64,000 nucleotides of DNA. Source: Ancylobacter novellus. Lineage in GTDB: Bacteria; Pseudomonadota; Alphaproteobacteria; Rhizobiales; Methylopilaceae. This document shows, one piece after another, positions 16,898 to 25,646 of this stretch. Position 1 is the first letter of the stretch, and every line of letters begins with the position of its first letter. The DNA lies in the NCBI GenBank assembly GCA_003241695.1, contig QFPN01000005.1:213017-277016 (forward strand). Reading direction: 5' to 3'. The notes beneath the pieces are model-generated. The model worked only from the letters and a program-made list of their open reading frames with translations. It did not search any database and was not told where the DNA came from. Both the position numbers and the translations under genes were made by a program.

Positions 16898-19800
16898 GGC
16901 CGCCGAAGGCAGAGGGAGCGGCGGCGCCCTCTCTCTCCTCGCCCTTCATCCTGCGCCCGATCGGGACCACGCTCCTCGCGGTCGCCGTGCTGCTGGTGGG
17001 CTTCGTGGCCTATCTGCGGCTGCCCGTCGCCTCGATGCCGAACGTCGAGTTCCCGGCGATCTTCGTCCAGGCGTCCCGTCCCGGCGCCTCGCCGGAGATC
17101 ATGGCCTCGACGGTCGCGGCCCCGCTCGAACGGACTCTCGGCGCGATTTCCGGCGTGACCGAGATGAGCTCCGCCTCCTCGCTCGGCTCGACCCGCATCG
17201 CGATCCAGTTCGACCTCGGCCGGAACATCGACGACGCCGCGCGCGACGTGCAGGCGGCGCTCAACCAGGCGCAGACCGATCTTCCCTCCGACATCCCGAA
17301 CCTGCCGACCTTCCGCAAGATCAACCCGGCGGCGATGCCGGTGCTGGTGCTCGCGCTCACCTCCGACACCATTCCGAAGACCGAGGTCTACGACGCCGCC
17401 GACAGCGTGCTGGTGCAGCGCCTCAGCCAGGTGGCGGGCGTCGGCGAGGTGCGGGTCGCCGGCTCCGAACAGCCCGCCGTCAGGGTGCGGCTCGATCCCG
17501 AACGCATCGCCGCGATGGGGCTCGCGCTCGACGACGTGCGCGCCGCGATCGCGACCGGCAACGTTCTGTCGCCCCTCGGCGCGCTCCAGACATCCGACCG
17601 GGAAATCGCGATCGCGCTCGACGGCGAACTGGGGCCGCGGCCCGAGAACTACCGGGACGTCGTGGTGCGGATCGCAAACGGCGCGACCGTCCGGCTCGGC
17701 GACGTCGCCGAGATCTCAGCCGGCGCGCGCGACACGCGCAACGCCGGCTGGTTCAACGGCAAGCCCGCGGTGCTGCTCTACGTGACCAAGCAGCCCGCCG
17801 CCAACGTGCTCGAGACCGTGGACGGCGTGAAGGCGCTGCTGCCCGAGATCTCGCGCTGGATCCCGGCTGGCATCGACGTGACCGTGCTCACCGACCGCAC
17901 CACGACGATCCGCGCCAGCGTCGACGACATGCAGAAGACGCTGCTGATCTCGATCGCGCTCGTGATGCTCGTCGTCTTCGCCTTCCTGCGCCGTGTCGCG
18001 CCGACCTTCGCGGCGGGGGTCACGGTGCCGCTCGCGCTCGCCGGCTCCTTCGCAGGCATGTGGGTCTTCGGCTTCTCGGTCGACAACCTCTCGCTGATGG
18101 CGCTCGCGGTCGCGGTCGGCTTCGTGGTCGACGACGCCATCGTCATGATCGAGAACGCCTACCGCAATCTCGAGAAGGGCATGGCGCCCATGGAGGCCGC
18201 GCTCGCGGGCGCGAAGGAGATCGCCTTCACCGTTGTGGCGATCTCGCTCTCGCTCGTGGCGGCCTTCATCCCGCTCTTGTTCCTCGGCGGGCTCGCCGGC
18301 CGGCTGTTCTACGAATTCTCGATGACGCTGGTGTTCGCGATCCTCGTCTCGACGATCGTATCTCTGACCGTCACGCCAATGATTTGTGGGCAGTTGCTAA
18401 AGCGTGAGACGAGGACGGAACGGCGTGGCCTGCTTGTCCGCCTCGGCGACGCCTATGCGCGCTCGCTCGAGCTCGCCATGCGCGCTCCCTGGCTGATGGC
18501 GCTGCTGATGGTCGGAGCCGCCATATGGGCGGTGCAGCTCTATGTCTCGACGCCCAAGGGCCTGTTCCCGAACGACGACATCGGCCTGCTAAGCGCCTTC
18601 ACCGAGGCGTCGCCCGACGTGTCCTTCGACGAGATGTCGGCGCTCCAGACGCGGGCCGCCGACATCATCGCCGCCGATCCGGCGGTCGAATCGGTCGCGC
18701 CCTCGCTCGGCGGCGGCCGCAGCGTCTCCAATCAGGGCCGGATCCAGATCGCGCTGAAGCCGCAGGGCGAGCGGCCGGGAATCCAGACCGTGGTCGAGCG
18801 CCTGCGGAAGCCGCTGTCGCAGATTCCGGGCCTGAGGGTCTTCCTGAGCGCGCAGCAGGAAATCCGCGCCGGCGCCCGCGAGGGCCGGGCGCAGTACCAG
18901 TTCACGCTGTGGTCGCGCGACCTACGGCAGCTTCAGGACGCAGCGGCGCAGGTGATTGAGCGGCTTCGGTCGATCGAGGGGCTGCGCGACGTCTCGACCG
19001 ACCGGGAGGCGAACGGCATCGAACTCGCCATCGACATCGACCGCGAGACGGCCTCGCGGCTCGGCGTCGAGATCGGGGCGATCGACGCCGCGCTCAACAC
19101 CGCCTTCGCGCAGCGCCAGATCTCGGTGATCTACGGCCGGCGCAACCAGTACCGCGTGGTGATCGAGATCGCGCCCGAAAAATCGCGGGACTCGGCCGAC
19201 GTGCTCGCGTTGCACGTGCCGGCGTCGAACGGGACGCAGGTTCCGCTCTCGGCGGTCGCGACGATGAAGCGGACCATGGCGCCGCTGGTGGTCAATCATC
19301 AGGGCCAGTATCCGTCGATCACGATCACCTACAATCTCGCGCCGAACGCCTCGGCCGGCGAGATCACGGCCGAAATCCCCCGCATCGTCGCCGAGATGCG
19401 GCTGCCCGACGGGATCAACGCCGAGTTCGCTGGCGACGCCGCCGAACTGGCCCGCGCCGCCGGCGACCAGTCGGTCACGATCCTCGCGGCGCTGCTGGTG
19501 ATCTATCTCGTGCTGGGCGTGCTCTACGAGAGCTACGTCCACCCGCTCACGATCCTGTCGACGCTGCCGCCGGCCGGACTCGGCGCGCTGCTCGCGATCA
19601 ACGCGGTCGGCGACGATCTGACGGTGATGGCGCTGATCGGCATCATCCTGCTCATCGGCCTCGTGAAGAAGAACGGCATCATGCTGGTCGACTTCGCGCT
19701 CGAGGCGGAACGCTCGCGCGGGCTTTCGCCGCGCGAGGCCATTCTGGAGGCCGCTCGGGTGCGGTTCCGTCCGATCCTGATGACGACCTTCGCCGCGCTG

Positions 19801-19995
19801 CTCGGCGCGCTGCCGCTCGCCTTCGGCGAAGGTCCGGGCTCGGAGCTGCGCCGACCGCTCGGGATCACGATCGTGGGCGGCCTCGTCGTGAGCCAGGCGC
19901 TCACCCTTTATACGACCCCGGCCATTTACCTGCTGCTGGATCGGCTGAGGCGGCGACGCAAGCGGGAGAACCGCGCGCCGCAGCCGGCGGAGTGA
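16894..19995 (+). CDS. RND multidrug efflux permease, second of a pair (MdtB/MdtC-like)
   Basis: This 1033-residue pump is a divergent paralogue of the preceding one. It has the same N-terminal helix pattern (SSPFILRPIGTTLLAVAVLLVG), the Asp pair in GFVVDDAIVMIENAYRN near residue 413, and the Lys in LIGLVKKNGIMLVDFALEAE near residue 930. It starts within the stop of its partner. The order outer-membrane channel, adaptor, pump, pump mirrors systems in which two pump types assemble together. No regulator is adjacent. Confidence 0.92.
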   Translation: MRPPKAEGAAAPSLSSPFILRPIGTTLLAVAVLLVGFVAYLRLPVASMPNVEFPAIFVQASRPGASPEIMASTVAAPLERTLGAISGVTEMSSASSLGSTRIAIQFDLGRNIDDAARDVQAALNQAQTDLPSDIPNLPTFRKINPAAMPVLVLALTSDTIPKTEVYDAADSVLVQRLSQVAGVGEVRVAGSEQPAVRVRLDPERIAAMGLALDDVRAAIATGNVLSPLGALQTSDREIAIALDGELGPRPENYRDVVVRIANGATVRLGDVAEISAGARDTRNAGWFNGKPAVLLYVTKQPAANVLETVDGVKALLPEISRWIPAGIDVTVLTDRTTTIRASVDDMQKTLLISIALVMLVVFAFLRRVAPTFAAGVTVPLALAGSFAGMWVFGFSVDNLSLMALAVAVGFVVDDAIVMIENAYRNLEKGMAPMEAALAGAKEIAFTVVAISLSLVAAFIPLLFLGGLAGRLFYEFSMTLVFAILVSTIVSLTVTPMICGQLLKRETRTERRGLLVRLGDAYARSLELAMRAPWLMALLMVGAAIWAVQLYVSTPKGLFPNDDIGLLSAFTEASPDVSFDEMSALQTRAADIIAADPAVESVAPSLGGGRSVSNQGRIQIALKPQGERPGIQTVVERLRKPLSQIPGLRVFLSAQQEIRAGAREGRAQYQFTLWSRDLRQLQDAAAQVIERLRSIEGLRDVSTDREANGIELAIDIDRETASRLGVEIGAIDAALNTAFAQRQISVIYGRRNQYRVVIEIAPEKSRDSADVLALHVPASNGTQVPLSAVATMKRTMAPLVVNHQGQYPSITITYNLAPNASAGEITAEIPRIVAEMRLPDGINAEFAGDAAELARAAGDQSVTILAALLVIYLVLGVLYESYVHPLTILSTLPPAGLGALLAINAVGDDLTVMALIGIILLIGLVKKNGIMLVDFALEAERSRGLSPREAILEAARVRFRPILMTTFAALLGALPLAFGEGPGSELRRPLGITIVGGLVVSQALTLYTTPAIYLLLDRLRRRRKRENRAPQPAE

Positions 19996-20062
19996 GGCGA
20001 AGCGGCTCGCGTCGTCCCGCATTGCCGATCGCCGAGCCGTGATGACGCCCCGGTCCCTCGCC

Positions 20063-21070
20063 TCAGGTCTTCGATTCCTGCTTCTCGCCCACGCCCTTCG
20101 GCGCTTCGGCGTGGCCGCCGAACTGGAAGCGCATCGCCGAAAGCAGCCGGTCTGCGAAGGTGTTCTCCTGCCGCGACCGGAAGCGCGCGAAGAGAGCCGT
20201 CGCCAGCACGTCGACCGGAACCGCCTCCTCGATCGCGGCCTCGATCGTCCAGCGGCCCTCGCCTGAATCCGCGACGCGCCCTTCAAAGCCCTGCAGCTCG
20301 CCGTCTCCAGCCAGCGCCGAGGCCGTGAGGTCGAGGAGCCAGGACGACACCACGCTGCCGCGCCGCCAAACCTCTGCAATGTCGGCGACATCGAGGTCGA
20401 AGCGGCGGTCGTCGGGCAGGCTCGGCGAGGCCTTGCTCTTCAGCACGTCGAAGCCTTCGGCGTAGGCCTGCATCAGGCCGTATTCGATGCCGTTGTGGAC
20501 CATCTTCACGAAGTGGCCGGAGCCGGTCGGCCCGCAATGCATATAGCCTTCGAGCACGCGGGGATCGCGGCCCTCGCGCTTCGGCGTCTCGGGGATGTCG
20601 CCGCGGCCGGGCGCGAGCGTCCGGAAGATCGGATCGAGCTGTTCGACGGCCTCCTTGTCTCCGCCGATCATGAGGCAGTAGCCGCGTTCCCGGCCCCACA
20701 CGCCGCCGGACGTTCCGACGTCGAGATAGTGGATCCCCCTCTCCTTCAGCGCCGTCCCGCGGGCGATGTCGTCCTTGTAGAAGGAGTTGCCGCCGTCGAT
20801 GATCACGTCGCCGGCCGACATCGCCGCGCCGAGCGCCTCGACCGCGTCGGCGGTGATCTTGCCCTCCGGGAGCATCACCCAGACGGCGCGCGGCGCGGGC
20901 AGCGCCTTCAGCATCTCTTCGATCGAGTTCGCGGGCGTCGCGCCTTCGGCGGCGAGAGCCTCAACCGCCTTTTCGCTGACGTCGAAAACCACGCAGCCGT
21001 GGCCGGCGTCCATCAGACGCCGCACGATGTTGCCGCCCATCCGGCCGAGGCCGATCACTCCGATGTCCAT
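20063..21070 (-). CDS. gnd: 6-phosphogluconate dehydrogenase (decarboxylating), short NAD-type
   Basis: The 335-residue enzyme oxidatively decarboxylates 6-phosphogluconate to ribulose-5-phosphate. It has the dinucleotide-binding MDIGVIGLGRMGGNIV at the N terminus, the substrate-binding DVGTSGGVWGRERGYCLMIGG near residue 116 (read in parts), and the catalytic Lys in GHFVKMVHNGIEYG near residue 180. The length of about 335 (not about 470) marks the shorter type that often uses NAD. The start at 21070 gives the canonical N terminus; the frame is open 18 codons further. It lies alone and convergent to the RND operon. Confidence 0.9.
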   Translation of the reverse strand: MDIGVIGLGRMGGNIVRRLMDAGHGCVVFDVSEKAVEALAAEGATPANSIEEMLKALPAPRAVWVMLPEGKITADAVEALGAAMSAGDVIIDGGNSFYKDDIARGTALKERGIHYLDVGTSGGVWGRERGYCLMIGGDKEAVEQLDPIFRTLAPGRGDIPETPKREGRDPRVLEGYMHCGPTGSGHFVKMVHNGIEYGLMQAYAEGFDVLKSKASPSLPDDRRFDLDVADIAEVWRRGSVVSSWLLDLTASALAGDGELQGFEGRVADSGEGRWTIEAAIEEAVPVDVLATALFARFRSRQENTFADRLLSAMRFQFGGHAEAPKGVGEKQESKT

Positions 21071-21288
21071 GATGTCGTCCCATGTTCGGGCCGCGCGCCC
21101 GGTCTCCGCTCGCGTCCGCAACATATCGCCCGGAGCCCGATCGTCGAGCGCGAGCGCAGCCGCAGGGGCGATGCGTCGAAAGGTTCGCGGAGACGCGGCG
21201 GATCCGGGATTGACGCAGCCGCGGAGAAAGCGCTGATCTTCTCAAAAGGCCCTTAGAGAACGGGCCGCAAGAAGACGTCGGAGGAGAC

Positions 21289-21363
21289 ATGGCGTTCGCC
21301 GCCGCACAGAACCGCCCCTGTCCGACGCCGCATCGTCGGGCCGCAGCGGCGGATCGCGCATGA
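21289..21363 (+). CDS. Predicted 24-aa leader ORF coupled to moxR
   Basis: A short ORF encodes MAFAAAQNRPCPTPHRRAAA followed by ADRA. It has the best Shine-Dalgarno sequence of the region, GGAGGAGAC directly before its ATG. Its TGA overlaps the ATG of the moxR-like gene (ATGA). The moxR start itself has no good ribosome site, so ribosomes may load at this leader and restart. No homology is claimed. Alternatively this is the true N terminus of MoxR after a sequencing frameshift. Confidence 0.4.
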   Translation: MAFAAAQNRPCPTPHRRAAAADRA

Positions 21364-22352
21364 CGCTTCGCAACGCGACCGCCGAGGCTCCCGGCGACGA
21401 CCTTCGCGCTCGTTTCGCCGCGCTCCGGGACGGTCTCGAAGCCGGGCTGATCGGCGCTTCGGGACTCGTCGAGCGCCTGCTCATCGGCCTGCTCACCGGC
21501 GGCCATGTTCTCGTCGAGGGCGCGCCGGGCCTCGCCAAGACTCGGGCGGTGAAGCGCCTGTCGGCCGGGCTCGAAGCCTCCTTCGCCAGAATTCAGTGCA
21601 CGCCGGACCTGATGCCGGCGGACCTCACCGGCACGACGGTGTGGCGTCCGGATCAGGGGCGTTTCGAGTTCCTGTCCGGCCCGATCTTCCATTCGCTGGT
21701 GCTGGTCGACGAGATCAACCGCGCCCCGCCCAAGGTGCAGTCGGCGCTGCTCGAAGCCATGGCCGAGGGCCAGGTGACCGCCGGCGCGAACACCTATCCC
21801 CTGCCCGACCCCTTCATGGTGGTGGCGACCCAGAACCCGATCGAGCACGAGGGCACCTTTCCGCTGCCCGAGGCGCAGCTCGACCGGTTCCTGCTCCATG
21901 TGGTGGTCGGCCTGCCCGATCAGGCGTCGGAGCGGCGCATCCTCGACCTCGTCGAGCGCGAGACCTCGGGCGAGGAGCAGGCCATGCCCGTCCGTCTCTC
22001 CGCAGACGAGGTCCGCCGCGCCCGGCGCGAGGTCGCGAGCGTCCATCTCGCGCCGGCGCTCAAGGACTACATCGTGCGCATCGTGGCCGCGACCCGCGAC
22101 GCCGACGCGGCGCCGGACGTCAGGCGCGCGATCGAATATCCGGTCTCGCCGCGCGGCACGCTCTCGCTCGCCGCGGCCGCGAAGGCCCGCGCCTATCTCA
22201 ACGGCCGCGACCACGCCACTCCGGACGACGTCGCGGATCTCGCCGCCGACGCGCTGGCGCACCGGCTGGTCCTGACCTGGCGCGCCGCAGCCGACGGACG
22301 CACCGCGCGCGACCTCGTCGGCCCGCTGCTCGACGCCGTGAGGCCGGTGTGA
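21360..22352 (+). CDS. moxR: MoxR-family AAA+ ATPase
   Basis: This 330-residue AAA+ protein has Walker A in LVEGAPGLAKTRAV near residue 52, Walker B LVLVDEINRAPPKVQ near residue 117, and sensor 1 MVVATQNPIEHEGTFPLPEAQLDRF near residue 155 (in parts). MoxR ATPases act as chaperones with von Willebrand factor A proteins to mature or activate complexes; MxaR does so for methanol dehydrogenase. It heads a DUF58-DUF4381-vWA-vWA-BatD-like operon. The client enzyme is not encoded here. Translation is probably coupled to a 24-codon leader ORF. Confidence 0.9.
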   Translation: MTLRNATAEAPGDDLRARFAALRDGLEAGLIGASGLVERLLIGLLTGGHVLVEGAPGLAKTRAVKRLSAGLEASFARIQCTPDLMPADLTGTTVWRPDQGRFEFLSGPIFHSLVLVDEINRAPPKVQSALLEAMAEGQVTAGANTYPLPDPFMVVATQNPIEHEGTFPLPEAQLDRFLLHVVVGLPDQASERRILDLVERETSGEEQAMPVRLSADEVRRARREVASVHLAPALKDYIVRIVAATRDADAAPDVRRAIEYPVSPRGTLSLAAAAKARAYLNGRDHATPDDVADLAADALAHRLVLTWRAAADGRTARDLVGPLLDAVRPV

Positions 22353-22377
22353 ACCGAGCGGACGGCGAGCAACGCTG

Positions 22378-23274
22378 ATGGAAGCCGTCGCCGTTCCCGG
22401 CGTCGATCTCGACGCGCAGGCGCTGATGGGGCTGCGCCGGCTCGCGGGGCGGTCGGCGCGCTTCGGCGAGCGTCGCCTGCCCGCGCGCCCCGGCGGCGTC
22501 GTCACCCGCCGGCGGGGGCGCGGCAGCGAGGTCGACGACGTCCGTCTCTGGACCGACGGCGACGACATCCGACACATCGACAAGAACGCCACCGCGCGCA
22601 CCGGCGAGCTTCACGTCCGCACCTTCCGTGACGAGCGTGAGCGGGCGGTTCTGCTTGTCGCGGATTTTCGGCCCGCGATGCTGTTCGGCACCCGGCGGGC
22701 CTTCCGCTCGGTCGCGGCCGCCGAAGCGCTCGCGATCGTGGGCTGGCGCGCAGCGGCCGAGGGCGGCCGGATCGGCCTGCTCGCCGTCGGGACCGGAGAC
22801 CCCGCCTTCGTACGGCCGAAGGGCGGGGAGCGGGCCATGAGCGCGGTGATCGGCGTCATGGCCCGCGCGCACGCCGAAGCGTTGTCCGAGGCCGATCGCT
22901 CCGACCCGCCGCTCGACGCCGCGCTCGAGACCGCGGTCGGCGCCCTGCCGCGCGGCGGGCACCTGATCCTCGCAAGCGGCCTCGACGAACCGGGTCCGCG
23001 CTTCGACGACGTGCTGAGGGCGGCGCGGGCGCGCGTTCAGGTCACCGTCCTCCTCGTCGCCGACGCGTTCGAGCGCTCCGCCCCGGCCGGCGCCTACGCC
23101 TTCATGACGCGATCCGGCCGTGCGGGGTGGCTCGGCGGACGTCGCCGGGAGCCTGAGCAGGATCCGCGCCGCGCGCGGCTCGTGTCCCTCGGCGTGCCGG
23201 TCGTGCCGGTGGACGCCGCCGACGGACCGGAGCGCGTCGCGCCGCTGCTGGAGCGCCTCGATGCCGCCCGCTGA
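22378..23274 (+). CDS. DUF58 domain protein (MxaS-like)
   Basis: The 298-residue protein carries the DUF58 signature (RRRGRGSEVDDVRLWTDGDDIRHIDKNATARTGELHVRTFRDERER region, residues 42-86) followed by a Rossmann-like vWA-related fold. DUF58 proteins accompany MoxR ATPases; in methylotrophs, MxaS is the homologue needed for active methanol dehydrogenase. It lies 25 bp after moxR, and its last 14 bases overlap the next gene. No membrane helix is visible, so it is probably cytoplasmic or peripheral. Confidence 0.85.
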   Translation: MEAVAVPGVDLDAQALMGLRRLAGRSARFGERRLPARPGGVVTRRRGRGSEVDDVRLWTDGDDIRHIDKNATARTGELHVRTFRDERERAVLLVADFRPAMLFGTRRAFRSVAAAEALAIVGWRAAAEGGRIGLLAVGTGDPAFVRPKGGERAMSAVIGVMARAHAEALSEADRSDPPLDAALETAVGALPRGGHLILASGLDEPGPRFDDVLRAARARVQVTVLLVADAFERSAPAGAYAFMTRSGRAGWLGGRRREPEQDPRRARLVSLGVPVVPVDAADGPERVAPLLERLDAAR

Positions 23275-23719
23275 CCCTCTCGAAGGGCTGCGGACCATCC
23301 GCCTGCCGCCAGAGGCGGCGGCCCCGTGGTCGGACCTCGGCTTCGCGGTCGCGGCCGGGCTGCTTGCAGCGCTGATCCTGTCGCTCGTCGCCCGCATGTT
23401 CCTCAAGCCTCGCCGATCGCTCCGGCGCTCGGCCATGGAGGCTTTCGCGGCGGCGGCGGCGCTGCCGGTCGACGAGCGCCGCGCCGCGCAGGCCGCGCTG
23501 CTGCGGCGCGTCGTCCGAACGGTCGAGGGCGACGCCGCGGCCCGCGCGACGGGAGCCGCCTGGGCCGAGACGCTCGACCGGACGTTCTCGACGGATCTCT
23601 TCAGCAAGGGCGCCGGCGGCGTCTTCGTGGACGGCCTGTATGCCCGACCGGCGGCGACAGGCGACGGCGACGCGCTGGACCGGCGGCTCGGCGCGCTCAT
23701 CGCCGGGCTGAGGCGCTAG
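23261..23719 (+). CDS. DUF4381-like small membrane protein
   Basis: This 152-residue protein has one membrane helix (LGFAVAAGLLAALILSLVARMFL, residues 26-48) between a short periplasmic N terminus and a cytoplasmic helical domain. Such DUF4381-type proteins regularly sit between DUF58 and vWA genes in MoxR operons, in the position taken by mxaA or mxaK in methanol dehydrogenase clusters. It overlaps the DUF58 gene by 14 bp and ends 5 bp before the next gene. The molecular role is unknown; the assignment relies mainly on size, topology and position. Confidence 0.7.
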   Translation: MPPADPLEGLRTIRLPPEAAAPWSDLGFAVAAGLLAALILSLVARMFLKPRRSLRRSAMEAFAAAAALPVDERRAAQAALLRRVVRTVEGDAAARATGAAWAETLDRTFSTDLFSKGAGGVFVDGLYARPAATGDGDALDRRLGALIAGLRR

Positions 23720-23724
23720 CGGCC

Positions 23725-24711
23725 ATGTGGCAGCTGCCCGTTCTGCAGTTCTGGAGCTGGCATCTCGCGACGCCGCTCGCCTTGCTGTTGCTGCCGCTGC
23801 CGCTCCTCGCCGCGCGGCTGCTGCCGCCCGACGGACGCGCGAGCGGCGCGCTGCGCGTGCCGGGCGTGATCGCGGCGTCGCACGGCGTCTCAGACGCCGC
23901 GCCCGCCGCCGGCGGCGACCGCCGGATTCTGGCGTGGATCGCCTGGGCCGCGCTCGTCCTAGCGCTCGCCGGTCCCCGCATCGTGCTGCCGGCGGAAGCG
24001 CTTCCCGCCACCGGCCGCGACCTGATGGTCACGCTCGACCTGTCGGGCTCGATGGAGCGGACCGACTTCCTCCTCGACGGAAAGACCGCGCGCCGGCTCG
24101 ACGCCATGAGGTCGGCGGCCCGGACCTTCATCCGCGGGCGGAGCGGCGACCGCATCGGCCTCATCGCCTATGCGGACCAGGCCGCGGTCGTCTCTCCGCC
24201 GAGCTACGACGTCGCGGCGACCGCCAAGGCGCTCGACGGCTTCGCCATCGGCCTCGTCGGCCGTTCGACCGCGATCGGCGACGGGCTCGGCCTCGCGCTT
24301 CGCCGGCTGTCCAAGGCGGACGCCCGGTCCCGCGTCGTGCTGTTGCTGTCGGACGGCGTGAACAACGCCGGCGTTTCGGCGCCGCGCGACGTCGCCAACC
24401 TAGCGAAGGACATGGGAGTGCGGGTGCACACCATCGCGATGGGACCGCGTGACCTCTCCGAGGCCAACGACAATCCCGACGTGGTCGACGTCCAGACGCT
24501 TAAGGACATCGCGTCGGCCACCGGGGGCCAGACCTTCCGCGTGAAGACCACGGAAGACCTCGACGCCGCGATGAAGGCGATCGACGAGATCGAACCGACC
24601 CGCAGCCTTGCCCCGCCTGCCCCGATCTGGCGCGAGATCTGGCCGTGGCCCGCGGCGCTCGCATTCTTTGCGACGGCCGCCGCGGCGCTGGCGCGGAGGC
24701 GTGGCGCATGA
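23725..24711 (+). CDS. vWA-domain membrane protein (BatA/MxaC-like)
   Basis: The 328-residue protein has two N-terminal membrane helices, a von Willebrand A domain, and a C-terminal helix near residue 310. The metal-ion-dependent adhesion site is intact: DLSGS in MVTLDLSGSMERTDF near residue 98, a central Thr, and VLLLSDGVNNAG near residue 208. The vWA domain should face the periplasm. BatA/MxaC proteins work with MoxR in assembling a partner. It overlaps the following vWA gene by 4 bp (ATGA). Confidence 0.87.
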   Translation: MWQLPVLQFWSWHLATPLALLLLPLPLLAARLLPPDGRASGALRVPGVIAASHGVSDAAPAAGGDRRILAWIAWAALVLALAGPRIVLPAEALPATGRDLMVTLDLSGSMERTDFLLDGKTARRLDAMRSAARTFIRGRSGDRIGLIAYADQAAVVSPPSYDVAATAKALDGFAIGLVGRSTAIGDGLGLALRRLSKADARSRVVLLLSDGVNNAGVSAPRDVANLAKDMGVRVHTIAMGPRDLSEANDNPDVVDVQTLKDIASATGGQTFRVKTTEDLDAAMKAIDEIEPTRSLAPPAPIWREIWPWPAALAFFATAAAALARRRGA

Positions 24712-25643
24712 TCGAGCCTTTCGGCTTGGAGCTGCTTCGCCCATGGTGGCTGCTCGGCCTGCCGGCCGCGGGCGCACTGGCCTTCGTCGCGGCGCGACGA
24801 TCGGGAGGCGTCGGCGACTGGCGGCGCGCCGTCGATCCCCACCTTCTCGACGCGATCGCCCGGCGCGGCGGCGTGGTCGCGGGAAAAGGCCGAGGCCCCA
24901 TTGCGGCTGCCGTCACGGCCTTCATCATCGTCCTCGCACTCGTCGGCCCCGCGACCGAACGCGGCGACGCCTCGACGTTCCGCAATCTCGACACGGTCAT
25001 GGTCGTCCTCGACCTGTCGCGCTCGGTCGCCGAAAGCCCGCAGTTCCGGGACGCCAGGATCGCGGCTCTCGCCGCGGCCGACGCCGCCTCCTCGCGGCAG
25101 GTCGCCGTGATCGCCTATGCGGGCGACGCCTATCTGGTCGCGCCGCCCACGACCGACAGAGACGGCCTCGAAACGACGCTGTTCGCGCTCGACGGCCAGA
25201 CCGTGCCGGATCCCGGCAGCGTTCCCTCGCGCGCGCTCGGCCTCGCGCGGCGCACCCTGAAGGAGGCGGGCGCGGTCGCGGCCGACGTCGTGCTGATCTC
25301 CGACGGCGGCGGGATCGACGAAGGAACCCGCAACGAGGCGCGCGGTCTCGCGGCGGACGGCCACGCCCTGCATGTCCTGTTCGTCGAGCCGAAGTCCGCG
25401 GAGGACGCGCCTCCGGGGCCGAAGCCCACCGGGCGCCCGGAGCTGGACGCCCTCGCCGCCCTCGGCGGCGGCGCGGCCGCAGAGGCGGCGCAACCCGAAG
25501 TCGTCGATCAGCGGCTCGCGAGCCGGCCGGCCGAGCGGCTCGAACGCAGCGCCTATTCGTCCCTGCTCTGGCAGGATTACGGACGGTGGCTGCTCGCGCT
25601 CGCCGTCTTTCCGGCGCTGCTCCTGTTCCGGCGAGGAGGCTAG
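24708..25643 (+). CDS. vWA-domain membrane protein (BatB/MxaL-like)
   Basis: This 311-residue second vWA protein has N-terminal hydrophobic segments, the MIDAS DLSRS in MVVLDLSRSVAESPQF near residue 97, VVLISDGGGIDEGT near residue 196, and a terminal membrane helix (WLLALAVFPALLLF). It is translationally coupled to the preceding vWA gene and followed 3 bp later by the BatD-like gene. Paired vWA proteins of this type match MxaC/MxaL in methylotrophs and BatA/BatB elsewhere. Confidence 0.85.
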   Translation: MIEPFGLELLRPWWLLGLPAAGALAFVAARRSGGVGDWRRAVDPHLLDAIARRGGVVAGKGRGPIAAAVTAFIIVLALVGPATERGDASTFRNLDTVMVVLDLSRSVAESPQFRDARIAALAAADAASSRQVAVIAYAGDAYLVAPPTTDRDGLETTLFALDGQTVPDPGSVPSRALGLARRTLKEAGAVAADVVLISDGGGIDEGTRNEARGLAADGHALHVLFVEPKSAEDAPPGPKPTGRPELDALAALGGGAAAEAAQPEVVDQRLASRPAERLERSAYSSLLWQDYGRWLLALAVFPALLLFRRGG

Positions 25644-25646
25644 GCG

